DNA of 64,000 bases from positions 7,502,001 to 7,566,000 of the forward strand of contig NZ_CP155447.1 of the NCBI RefSeq assembly GCF_045290345.1, in the 5' to 3' direction. How positions within the stretch are numbered: position 1 is the first letter of the stretch; the number at the start of each line of letters is the position of its first letter. Origin of the DNA: Singulisphaera sp045290345. GTDB lineage: Bacteria; Planctomycetota; Planctomycetia; Isosphaerales; Isosphaeraceae. Shown here one piece after another: positions 53,272-61,458 of the stretch. Position numbers and translations under genes: made by a program. A model generated the notes under the pieces. That model saw nothing but the letters and a program-made list of their open reading frames with translations, had not been told where the DNA came from and ran no database searches.

Positions 53272-53739
53272 TTGCCAACGTCTGCCCCGCTCCAGCCTCC
53301 TCCCTGGTGCCTTTTTAGAAGCGATTCCCGCCCTTTCGCCGTCGGTCTCGAGGCGGTGGCCGAGGTTGTTCAGGCCGATCGGCTGATCCGGCTCGCGCAT
53401 TGTCCTCCCCAGATCCTCGGCCTCTGCACTGTCCGGCGCGACATCGTTCCGGTGCTCTCGCTCAGCCCCGATGCCTCGGACGTGGCGCTGGACCCGGAAA
53501 CCCCGGTCGTCGTGTTGGTCCTTCGTTCTGACCAAGGGATGTGGGGGATCCGGATCGACCGTGAAGGAACGGCTGTCAGCGATGGGGTGCTCGTTGCCCC
53601 GTTCCAGGGGGAGCCGACGACAGGAGGGGCGGAGGTCGTCGGCTCCGTCCAACGCGGCGACCTGGCCCACGCGGTTATCGACCCGGATCGCACCTGGTGG
53701 AATGTCCGAGCGTCGGTCGACGCCTGGTATCAACGCTGA
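53272..53739 (+). CDS. cheW: CheW-like adaptor, TTG start
   Basis: Protein of 155 residues from a TTG at 53272, nine bases after AAGGAG; a longer frame would start at a TTG at 53212. CheW-fold features include CLFRSDSRPFAVGLEAVAEV, ADRLIRLAHCPPQILGLCTV, RRDIVPVLSL, and VVVLVLRSDQGMWGIRID. CheW links chemoreceptors to CheA in the signalling array. The order is CheW, MCP, CheA, all on one strand with gaps of 60 bases or less than zero. No second CheW is present besides the one inside CheA. Confidence 0.9.
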   Translation: MPTSAPLQPPPWCLFRSDSRPFAVGLEAVAEVVQADRLIRLAHCPPQILGLCTVRRDIVPVLSLSPDASDVALDPETPVVVLVLRSDQGMWGIRIDREGTAVSDGVLVAPFQGEPTTGGAEVVGSVQRGDLAHAVIDPDRTWWNVRASVDAWYQR

Positions 53740-53799
53740 CTTACGAAATCGCATCAAGAACGATGGCCAGAGGCAAGAGCTGAGGAGAACGCCACCACG

Positions 53800-55170
53800 A
53801 TGACTGTTGCTTTCAAGATCAGCCACCGCCCGTTCACGATCGGAGCCGTCGCGGGCGGAATTGGCGCGGCCGTGTCGTTCGGAGCGGTGACGCTGCTCGA
53901 TTCGCGTCTCGGCGGTCCACTCGGCCTGATCGTCGGCGCGTCGGCGGGGGGCGCCGGGGCCTGGCTGGCAGTCCGTGCATTTCGGACACGGATCATCGAG
54001 GCCTTGTCTGCGCCGGTCGATCATCGCGGAAATTCCTCGGCTCCCTGCACTCCGCCTCTCGACCATGAGGAACTCGACGCTCTGGTCGTCGTTATCACGC
54101 AGTCGCTCGAAAGTCTCAGGCGGCACCAGATCGAGGGCCAGGAACTCGAACGCCTGACGCACGGCTCCTGGTCGTCGATCGCGGATGGGAATCCGCCGGG
54201 AAGCTCGACCTGGAACGCCAAGCAATGCGTCATGGGTCTTCTGGATGAGCTTCGCGAGACGACCGCACAGCTCCTGCGGCACACCGTTGCGCTCGAAGAG
54301 GCGAATGAACGGGTCGCCTCGGGGGCGATCGACCAGTCGGAGACGGTCGCGCGGGCGACGTTCAACGTCGAGACGCTCTCCGAGAAGATCGACCGGATCT
54401 CGCACAACGCCGAGAACGCGAACGAGGCATGCGAGCGGACTCGACAGGAAGCCCGCCGCGGCCTCGAGCAGGTCCACCGTGTCATCGAAGGGATGGAGCG
54501 GCTCCTCCTCCGAATCGAGTCGAGCGGTCGCAAGGCGAGGCGACTCGGAGATCGATCGGTCGAGATCGGCACGATCGTCGAATTGATCCGAGGGATTTCC
54601 AGCCGGACGGACATGCTCGCCCTCAATGCGACCATCGAATCGGTTCGCGCGGGTGAGCATGGGCGTGGCTTCGCCGTTGTCGCCGAAGAGATCCGCAAGC
54701 TGGCCGAGCGGACCGCCGCGGCGACCGGCGAGATCGGGACTCTGGTCGAGGCGATCCAGGCCGATGCGCACGAGAGCCTCCGGGCCCTGGGCGAAGAGCA
54801 AGGCGAGATGGAACAGGAGGTTCAGCGGATCCGTGAGACCGGATCGGCCCTGGATCGGATCAGCAAGGTTGCTGAACAATCCGCGGTCTTGGTGGAGGGG
54901 ATCTCACGTTCCTCCAACGACCAGGTCCACTCAGCCCATGAGATGGTCCGGGCGATGCAGCGGATCTCCGAGGTTTCCCACCTTACCCTCGAGGGGACGA
55001 ACCAGACACGCGAGTCCATTCGAGGTATCTCGATTTGCTGTGAGCGTTTGCAGCCACTTTCCTCGCAGGGAAGCTTGGGCGCGGTCCCACCTGGTGGCGA
55101 TGAATTGGCCGTTGGCACTCTCCGACAGAGGCGGCGACGGACTCTCACAGCCGGCGAGCGAACCCCATGA
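53800..55170 (+). CDS. Membrane-bound methyl-accepting chemotaxis protein
   Basis: Protein of 456 residues. Two membrane helices lie at about 12-35 and 40-60 with almost no sensory loop between them, so the receptor has no evident periplasmic ligand domain. A linker follows, then the cytoplasmic signalling helix bundle. The hairpin tip is well kept: VELIRGISSRTDMLALNATI and ESVRAGEHGRGFAVVAEEI, near residues 260-300, in the style of PilJ-type receptors. There is no C-terminal pentapeptide for CheR docking, and no CheR or CheB gene in the window. The last base overlaps the start of cheA (ATGA). Signal may come from another protein, from the membrane or from the cytoplasmic linker. Confidence 0.92.
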   Translation: MTVAFKISHRPFTIGAVAGGIGAAVSFGAVTLLDSRLGGPLGLIVGASAGGAGAWLAVRAFRTRIIEALSAPVDHRGNSSAPCTPPLDHEELDALVVVITQSLESLRRHQIEGQELERLTHGSWSSIADGNPPGSSTWNAKQCVMGLLDELRETTAQLLRHTVALEEANERVASGAIDQSETVARATFNVETLSEKIDRISHNAENANEACERTRQEARRGLEQVHRVIEGMERLLLRIESSGRKARRLGDRSVEIGTIVELIRGISSRTDMLALNATIESVRAGEHGRGFAVVAEEIRKLAERTAAATGEIGTLVEAIQADAHESLRALGEEQGEMEQEVQRIRETGSALDRISKVAEQSAVLVEGISRSSNDQVHSAHEMVRAMQRISEVSHLTLEGTNQTRESIRGISICCERLQPLSSQGSLGAVPPGGDELAVGTLRQRRRRTLTAGERTP

Positions 55171-58118
55171 GTACCGACGTCCCGCGGATGGCCGAGGCGT
55201 TTGACGGCCGGGTGGAGCGGCTCCGCCGTCACGTTCAGGAGATCGGCCTGGCCGAACGGTGCGACTTCGAGGAGTTCCGAGCCGACTTGCAGTCGGTTCA
55301 AGCTGAGTTCGATGCGGCCGGTCTGATCGCCCTCGCTCAGATTCTGGAACGAGTCGGAATGCTCGTTGAAGTCTGGGACTGTCTTGCCGTCGATGACCCT
55401 CGATCGGCCCGCGACATCGCCGATTTCTGCAACCGGGGCCTTGGGGAACTCTCCCTCGTCTGTTCCCCGAACGGGACGGGGGGCGATGGCGACCTCGACT
55501 GGATCCTTGAGGAGTCGAAAGCCCGCTGGGGCCAGTATCTCGGCCTCTTTGATGAAGAATACTCTCTGCCCGGCTCCGAGCGACCCGTCGACGAGCTTGT
55601 TTTCGACGACGAACCCGCGGCCATCGACTCCGCAAGTTTGCTCCGAATGCTGATGGGGTCGGCGGCTGAGGAACTTACTCCGCCTGCCCCGATGAAATCG
55701 GCCCCGGCCATCCAGCCGATTGCGAAAGCAGCCAGGGAGGCCAAACCCCTCCTTGCGCCGGCTCCTCCCCCCGAGGCTCGCCGCGAGTTTCCGGCTCCCC
55801 CTCGAAGCATCGAGATGGACCCCGAGCTGCGCGAGGCCTTTCTTGCGGAGGCGACCGACCTCTTCGAGCGAATCGAGGCCTTGGTCTTGAGCCTGGGAGG
55901 CTCGACCGATCCGTCCGAGGCGCTGGACGAGCTGGGCCGTTGCTTGCATACCTTGAAGGGGGCCGCCGGGAGCGTCGGCCTCCTGGAACTCGCCGCGCTG
56001 GTCCATTCCCTGGAGGAGCACCTTGACGGTCCTTCAGGCGCGGCGACCCCCGGGTTGATCGACCGGTTCTTCGGGGGACTCAAATATCTCGAAGGACTGC
56101 TGGTTGTGCTCCGTCAGGGGCCTTCGGCCAGTACCTTGGCGATCGATTCTGCCCCTGGTCTTTCGCCAAAGTGCGTCGATCAGCCGCCGCCAGTCGCTCA
56201 GCGGGCCGCGCCGATTGAGACGCGCCGCGAGGAGCACGGCCCTGCCCCATCGGCCGCCGAGGGACCGCTTCGGGTTCCCTCCGCCAAGGTGGACGACCTG
56301 ATGGACATTGCCTCGGAGCTGATCACTCGTCGCGGCCTCTGGATCAACCAGGCCGACGCGATGAAGGATTTTGCCACGCAAGCCAAGGGTTGTCGTAGCC
56401 GCCTGATCGCCAGCATCGATCGATTCCACGACCTTGGGTTGTCGCGGGAGGGGGGCGATGTCCTCGCCCCGACGAGTCGCGGCACTCAGGCTGACTTCCC
56501 CTGGCTCCTCCGCCGGCTTTCGGAGCAGGCGGAGGATCTCGCCGTCTTGACCGACACGGCCCAGGCGGCCGCCCTCGTACTGTCGGACCAGCGCGACGCG
56601 ATCACCCGCCTGACCCTTCAGCTCTGGGAGTCGCTCCAGTCGATCCGGATTACCCCCGTTCGCGGTCTCTTCCAGCGTCTGGCTCGGGTGGCCCACGATG
56701 CCGCTCGGGTCGAGGGACGGCAGGTCGAAGTGGTCATGGCCGGCGAGGAGAACGGACTCGACCGAGCGGTTCAGGACAAGGTCTTCGAGCCGATGCTGCA
56801 CGTGATCCGCAATGCCGTGGGACATGGCATCGAGGGCGTCGCCGATCGGGTCAAGGCCGGCAAGCCGGTCGCCGGGCGGGTGACGCTGGGAGCCCGGAGC
56901 GAGGGCAACGCCCTGGTCCTGACGGTGAGTGATGACGGGCGAGGACTCGACTACGCGGCGATCGAGGCCAAAGGGCGTCGCCTTGGCCTGCTTGTCGCGA
57001 ACGAGCCAGCCAGTCTCAACCGCCTGAACGCGCTCATCTTCCAGTCGGGGTTCTCGACGCGCGAAGAGGCGAACTCGATCTCAGGTCGGGGCGTTGGCAT
57101 GGATGTCGTGAGCCAGGAGGTGGCCCGCCTCCATGGCACGATCGACCTGACCTCGCAGACCGGCCTCGGCACGACGCTCACGATCCGCCTGCCCGTCCGC
57201 CTGGCTCTGGAACAGCTCATGATCGTGCGGATCGATGGCCAGGCGTTGGCCCTCCCGCTCGCTCTGGTCGACCTCGCTCAACCGTTCGAACCGGGCGAGC
57301 AAGAGGGATGGGGCGCTGAGGCGACGGTGCGGGTTCGGGGCGAACAGGTCCGCTTGATCGTTGCTCGCGACGCGCTCGGTTTCTCGACAACACCCCCGGC
57401 TTCGAATCCTAAGCTTCTTCTGGTCCGCGCCCATGACGATTCGCTGGCTCTGCTGGTCGATGCGATCGACGGAACTCGCGAGCTGGTGCTCAGGCCGCTG
57501 GGTCCGCTCCTGGCGGGGCACCCGTTGATCTCGGGGACGGGCTTCCTGGCCAGTGGCGAACCGGTCCTCGCGCTGAACCCGGCGGGACTCTCACGCTGGC
57601 TCCGGGTTGGTGGGATTCCTGGCCTGGTCCTCAGCAAGAAGTCTGCCGTTCGTCAGGCTCCCATCCTCGTCGTCGACGATTCCATCAGTGTTCGCAAGGT
57701 GGTCACTCGTAATTTACGCTCACTCGGTTACGAGGTCGAAGAAGTTTCCCATGGGTTGGAAGCGTTGGGAAGGCTTCGGAACCATACGTATAGCATGATT
57801 CTTACCGACCTGGAGATGCCTCAACTCGATGGTTTCGAGCTCTTGGCGGAGCTCGCTCGCTCACGGTCCCTCGCATCACTTCCGGTCGTCGTGGCCAGCA
57901 CCAAGTGCGACCCGGAGACGCGTCGACGGGTCCTGGAGTTAGGGGCCCGCGCCTTTTTGAGCAAGCCCGTTGAGCCGGAGACCCTGGCTCGCGTAATCCG
58001 TCCACTCCTCGATCCTCCGGTCACAACCGCGACCAGCTCCCCGGACCGTTCGACGAACGAAGCACGGACTGAGAGTCGAATCCACCTCATTGAAGGGACT
58101 CCATGGAAAGCCCGCTGA
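55167..58118 (+). CDS. cheA: CheA hybrid histidine kinase with C-terminal REC
   Basis: Protein of 983 residues. Residues 1-100 look like a degenerate Hpt-type helical bundle. The true Hpt is at about 215-320 with CLHTLKGAAGSVGL (phospho-His 261). The dimerisation and ATPase region (about 380-690) has HVIRNAVGHGIEG, VSDDGRGLDY and GRGVGMDVV, followed by a CheW-like domain (about 690-830) and a REC domain (835-960) with ILVVDDSISVRKVV, LTDLEMPQLDGFEL (Asp 881) and LSKPVEP. In the N-box the usual DHG reads GHG, an unusual change. The fused REC resembles Pil-Chp and Frz-type CheA proteins more than flagellar CheA. Its start overlaps the MCP stop and its end overlaps the next gene by 16 bases. Confidence 0.93.
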   Translation: MSTDVPRMAEAFDGRVERLRRHVQEIGLAERCDFEEFRADLQSVQAEFDAAGLIALAQILERVGMLVEVWDCLAVDDPRSARDIADFCNRGLGELSLVCSPNGTGGDGDLDWILEESKARWGQYLGLFDEEYSLPGSERPVDELVFDDEPAAIDSASLLRMLMGSAAEELTPPAPMKSAPAIQPIAKAAREAKPLLAPAPPPEARREFPAPPRSIEMDPELREAFLAEATDLFERIEALVLSLGGSTDPSEALDELGRCLHTLKGAAGSVGLLELAALVHSLEEHLDGPSGAATPGLIDRFFGGLKYLEGLLVVLRQGPSASTLAIDSAPGLSPKCVDQPPPVAQRAAPIETRREEHGPAPSAAEGPLRVPSAKVDDLMDIASELITRRGLWINQADAMKDFATQAKGCRSRLIASIDRFHDLGLSREGGDVLAPTSRGTQADFPWLLRRLSEQAEDLAVLTDTAQAAALVLSDQRDAITRLTLQLWESLQSIRITPVRGLFQRLARVAHDAARVEGRQVEVVMAGEENGLDRAVQDKVFEPMLHVIRNAVGHGIEGVADRVKAGKPVAGRVTLGARSEGNALVLTVSDDGRGLDYAAIEAKGRRLGLLVANEPASLNRLNALIFQSGFSTREEANSISGRGVGMDVVSQEVARLHGTIDLTSQTGLGTTLTIRLPVRLALEQLMIVRIDGQALALPLALVDLAQPFEPGEQEGWGAEATVRVRGEQVRLIVARDALGFSTTPPASNPKLLLVRAHDDSLALLVDAIDGTRELVLRPLGPLLAGHPLISGTGFLASGEPVLALNPAGLSRWLRVGGIPGLVLSKKSAVRQAPILVVDDSISVRKVVTRNLRSLGYEVEEVSHGLEALGRLRNHTYSMILTDLEMPQLDGFELLAELARSRSLASLPVVVASTKCDPETRRRVLELGARAFLSKPVEPETLARVIRPLLDPPVTTATSSPDRSTNEARTESRIHLIEGTPWKAR

Positions 58119-59635
58119 TCCTGGTCATCGATGACAGTCCGACGATCCGCAAGATGGTCGAGTGCCACCTGTCGCAGGCCGGCTATCGGGTCGCCATCGC
58201 GCACGACGCCGAGAGCGGAATCGAGGCGGCCCGGACGATCAGGCCGAACCTGATCCTGCTGGACCACCAACTTCCAGGGACCACTGGCGACGAGGTCTGC
58301 CGCAAACTTCTCAGTGTCGAGGACACCGCCTCGATCCCGGTGGTCATCAGCTCGGCCATGAGGAACAGGGCGTTCGCCCTGTACACCGAGTTCCCCAACG
58401 TCGTTGACCAGATCCCCAAGCCGTTCACTCCCGAACTGCTGAAGAGTGGTGTGGCGAACGCGCTCCAGATGGGGGAACTAGTCGTTCAGGCCCAGCGCAC
58501 GGGCTGTACGATGCCCGAGACGGTGGGCGAGGACCACGACTCCGCGCTCGAGGGGAACACACAGATCATCCCGTTCCACGCGGTGATCGACTTCCTAAAC
58601 AACACCGAGCAGAGCGGTCGCTTGACCGTGGAATTCGGCAAGGACCGGATCCGGTTCTCCCTGTCCGGCGGCCGGATCCAGGCGGTCGTCTCGTCCACGG
58701 TTTCGCCCGACCGGCTTTTCGAGTTTCTCACCGAAGACCTGGCCGATCTCGCCCCCTTACTGGCGATCACCCTGGGTGAGACTCAGGATGCCTCGATGGC
58801 CGGACTGGTCCGGCTTCTCGAGAAGAGCCTGGCTGACCCAAGGCGGTTGCGCACCCTGCTCCGCTTTCAGGCGGCCGTCCTGACGCACTGGAGCCTCTCG
58901 GGAGAGACCGGGAAATTTCGGTTCGAGCCGGGCGGAACGCTCCCCCCCATGTTCCAGGCGTTTCCGCTCCAGACTAGCCTGCCGGCCCTCTCCGTCGAGG
59001 GGGTCCGTCGTTGCGGCCTCCCCGTCGATCTCCGGAACTGGGCGTCGGTGGTGATCGCGAGGCGGAATCCGCGGGGAGGGAACCTCGATCGGGCCGGCCT
59101 GTCCCCCGCCGATATCAAGGTTCATACCTTGCTCGATGGCGTCATGGATCTGGCGACCGTCGCCGAGCGGAGCGGTCAGGAGCTCGCCGTGGTGGTCGAC
59201 ACCATCTGTGGCCTCCAGCGGACCGGCCTGGTTGAGCGTCGCGCCCCTGCCTCGTCGGACTCGATCCTGCTGCTCGAGGATGACCCGGAGACGGTGCGGG
59301 TGGCTCAAAAGGTGCTTGGTCCCGAGGGGGAAGGCTACCAGCTCAAGGTGGTCCGCGACCGGATCGCCGCCCAGCTTCTGCTTCGGAGAACCCCGTATGC
59401 CCTGGTCCTGATCTCGCTCGACCACAAGGAAAATGAGGCCTTTTTTCAGAGCGTGAGACAACAAGCCGCCGCAACCACTCGCTACGTCGGCATCGTCGGG
59501 ATCGACGACGAGAGCGAGCTCAACAGGCTCGACGAGATGGGACTCGACGGTGTCCTCCAGCGTCCCGTGACCGAGGCCGATCTCAAGGCGGTCGTCAAGC
59601 ACCTGCTGGCGGCCGGGCAAATGGCCGTGGTCTGA
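58103..59635 (+). CDS. Response regulator: REC-DUF4388-winged helix-degenerate REC
   Basis: Protein of 510 residues; GAAGGGA precedes the ATG. REC 1 has VIDDSPTIRKMVECHL, Asp 54 in LILLDHQLPGTTGDEV and PKPF, and should be phosphorylated by CheA. Residues 150-260 are a DUF4388/PATAN domain (LNNTEQSGRLTVEFGKDRI, LSGGRIQAVVSST). About 340-390 looks like a small winged-helix (SPADIKVHTLLDGVMDLATV). Residues 395-510 form a second REC (ILLLEDDPETVRVAQKVL), but the acceptor position reads VLISLDHKE with Ser in place of Asp. PATAN domains serve as output modules in cyanobacterial phototaxis regulators. It is the likely output of the CheA pathway here. Confidence 0.87.
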   Translation: MESPLILVIDDSPTIRKMVECHLSQAGYRVAIAHDAESGIEAARTIRPNLILLDHQLPGTTGDEVCRKLLSVEDTASIPVVISSAMRNRAFALYTEFPNVVDQIPKPFTPELLKSGVANALQMGELVVQAQRTGCTMPETVGEDHDSALEGNTQIIPFHAVIDFLNNTEQSGRLTVEFGKDRIRFSLSGGRIQAVVSSTVSPDRLFEFLTEDLADLAPLLAITLGETQDASMAGLVRLLEKSLADPRRLRTLLRFQAAVLTHWSLSGETGKFRFEPGGTLPPMFQAFPLQTSLPALSVEGVRRCGLPVDLRNWASVVIARRNPRGGNLDRAGLSPADIKVHTLLDGVMDLATVAERSGQELAVVVDTICGLQRTGLVERRAPASSDSILLLEDDPETVRVAQKVLGPEGEGYQLKVVRDRIAAQLLLRRTPYALVLISLDHKENEAFFQSVRQQAAATTRYVGIVGIDDESELNRLDEMGLDGVLQRPVTEADLKAVVKHLLAAGQMAVV

Positions 59636-59660
59636 ACGGTTCCAGAGGGGCATTTCCATC

Positions 59661-59740
59661 TTGTCGGGGGGCACGGCTCCCCATGGAATCGGCTTGGGAG
59701 AACGAAAGCAAGAAGATGGTGGGCCGTGCCCACCCTTCGA
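59661..59740 (+). repeat. Repeat family B, copy 3
   Basis: The right arm ATGGTGGGCCGTGCCCACCC is intact; the left arm (TCGGGGGGCACGGCTCCCCA) is decayed. It lies inside the chemosensory cluster, between the response regulator and the coiled-coil gene, and includes an in-frame ATG at 59683 that should not be used as the start. Confidence 0.7.
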
Positions 59741-59805
59741 GTCCGGTTTCCGCTGTCGTCAAGAATCGATGGGTTGGGATATCAGGTGTAGTGGAAGGGG
59801 CTCAC

Positions 59806-60759
59806 ATGAGCGTCAGTGAAGCACTGGAATACCAGGAAACAATCGCTCTGCTCCAGGAGGAGCTCGTCCGCCTTGAGAACGAGATCCGCTTGCGCGACGA
59901 GGCTGGATCCAGCGGTCCTGACGTCCGGGCGGGTGACGCGGTGGCCGAGGAGTCGGCGACCCTTCAGATTGCCTCGTTGATTGACGAACTGGCGAACCGT
60001 GACGAGACAATCAACCTGCTCCTGGACCAAGCCCGGTTGTTCGAGGAGGCCGAAGCTGCCGACCAGGCCAACTGGGAGCAACTTAACCATTGGGTGCAAG
60101 AACTCGAGCAGCGCGTCGAGAGTGGCGGTGGGTCGACTGAACCCTTGACGCGGGCACTCGAGGACGAACGGCGAAAAACGAGGTCGGAGTGGGAGGCGTT
60201 TCAAGCCGAGCGGCGGTCGTGGGATGCGCAGCGGACGGCCATGGAGTCCGAAACCGAGAAGCTTCGGGGACTGCTGGACCAGGCAACGCGGCAGTCGGCG
60301 GCGGCGGCGAGCGACTCGGTGCTCAAGGCCCTCGAGCAGGAGAACCGTCGGCTTCGCTCGGCCACGAACGAGCTGGCGCGGGTTGCCGCGGTCGCCGCCG
60401 AGGCCGAATCGCTCCGCGATCGGCTCATGACGTCCGAGGGGGAACTCGCCAAGACCGTGCGTGAACTCCAGGCGCTCGTCGACGACCAGAATCGTGAGCG
60501 GAACGAGCACGAGGCGATGGTCACCGAGCTTCGTAGCCAGTTGGCTCGCGAGACGCTCAAGCGACAGGAGACGCAAGTCTTGACCGCCGTGGCGCCGGCG
60601 GGGAAGGCTGATGACTCGATGAAGTCGCCCGACGAGCGGATCCGCGCCTTCCGGCTGCATCTCAAAGAGATCCATGAGAAGGAGGTCGAGGAACGCGCGC
60701 AGCGAACGCTCTCCGCGCGGCTTTCCCGGCTCTGGCGGAACACAGGACCCCGCGGATAA
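59806..60759 (+). CDS. Coiled-coil protein
   Basis: Protein of 317 residues from the ATG at 59806, with GGAAGGGG six bases upstream. Nearly the whole length is predicted coiled coil with heptad-like Leu and Glu/Arg spacing (YQETIALLQEELVRLENEIR, SLIDELANRDETINLLLDQA, LRSATNELARVAAVAAEAES, LRSQLARETLKRQET). No membrane helix and no enzyme motif; the end is basic. Long cytoplasmic coiled coils next to chemosensory genes can act as scaffolds for polar or filament assembly. No homologous family recognised. Confidence 0.75.
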   Translation: MSVSEALEYQETIALLQEELVRLENEIRLRDEAGSSGPDVRAGDAVAEESATLQIASLIDELANRDETINLLLDQARLFEEAEAADQANWEQLNHWVQELEQRVESGGGSTEPLTRALEDERRKTRSEWEAFQAERRSWDAQRTAMESETEKLRGLLDQATRQSAAAASDSVLKALEQENRRLRSATNELARVAAVAAEAESLRDRLMTSEGELAKTVRELQALVDDQNRERNEHEAMVTELRSQLARETLKRQETQVLTAVAPAGKADDSMKSPDERIRAFRLHLKEIHEKEVEERAQRTLSARLSRLWRNTGPRG

Positions 60760-60824
60760 GTCGGCCTGCCGCAGGTCGTCCGCTCCCGCCCGAGCGGGGC
60801 GGACGCGCAAGGGGAACGGCATTC

Positions 60825-61382
60825 ATGAACGGCGAACCTCCCATATCCTCGAGCAACGCACAGCCTCCCCGGCCGAGGGGGGGGACTGCGCGGCCCGATC
60901 TGCGCCCCTTACACCAAGGATTGGAGCGATTCCGCGACCTTGTTCACCAGCAACTCGACCGGATCGAGGCCATGGCCCTCGAACGGAATGACACCCCGTC
61001 GTCTCATCCCGATCCCTCTCAGCGCGAGCTCGAACTTCGCAAGAAAATCGCGGAGCTCGAGGAGCGGCAAGCCCGGCTCGTCACCGAGGCGAGACGCATG
61101 GAGCAGGAATGGCAGACCGGAATGGAAAAAATCGAAAATGACCGCCGGCTCCTCGCCGAGGCCTGGGATCGCCTGGAACGCGAGCGGATCGATGGCGGTG
61201 TTGGCACCACGGACGCCCCGAAACCGAGCTCAAGCCCTGTTCATGATTCCTCTGCCACCGTATTCCGGCCCGTCGTGGCGCCCGAGTCGAACGACGTGGT
61301 CACCCACACGGTTCTCAGTCAGTTCCAAGCGCTCAGGAGCGACGTCCGAAGGAACGCCAACGGACGTCGGCCCCACCGTTGA
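60825..61382 (+). CDS. Small coiled-coil protein
   Basis: Protein of 185 residues from the ATG at 60825 (AAGGGGAA nine bases before). It begins with a Pro/Gly/Arg-rich stretch, then has a helical segment (LHQGLERFRDLVHQQLDRIE) and a strong coiled coil (LELRKKIAELEERQARLVTE, EQEWQTGMEKIENDRRLLAE). The tail is Pro/Ser-rich. It follows the larger coiled-coil gene by 65 bases and may pair with it. Function unknown. Confidence 0.7.
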   Translation: MNGEPPISSSNAQPPRPRGGTARPDLRPLHQGLERFRDLVHQQLDRIEAMALERNDTPSSHPDPSQRELELRKKIAELEERQARLVTEARRMEQEWQTGMEKIENDRRLLAEAWDRLERERIDGGVGTTDAPKPSSSPVHDSSATVFRPVVAPESNDVVTHTVLSQFQALRSDVRRNANGRRPHR

Positions 61383-61458
61383 ACCGGGAGTTTCAAGGAG
61401 AGCGGCGAATGTCTCGGTCTCGGCCCGTACGACCACTCGATTTTAGGATCACACGACC

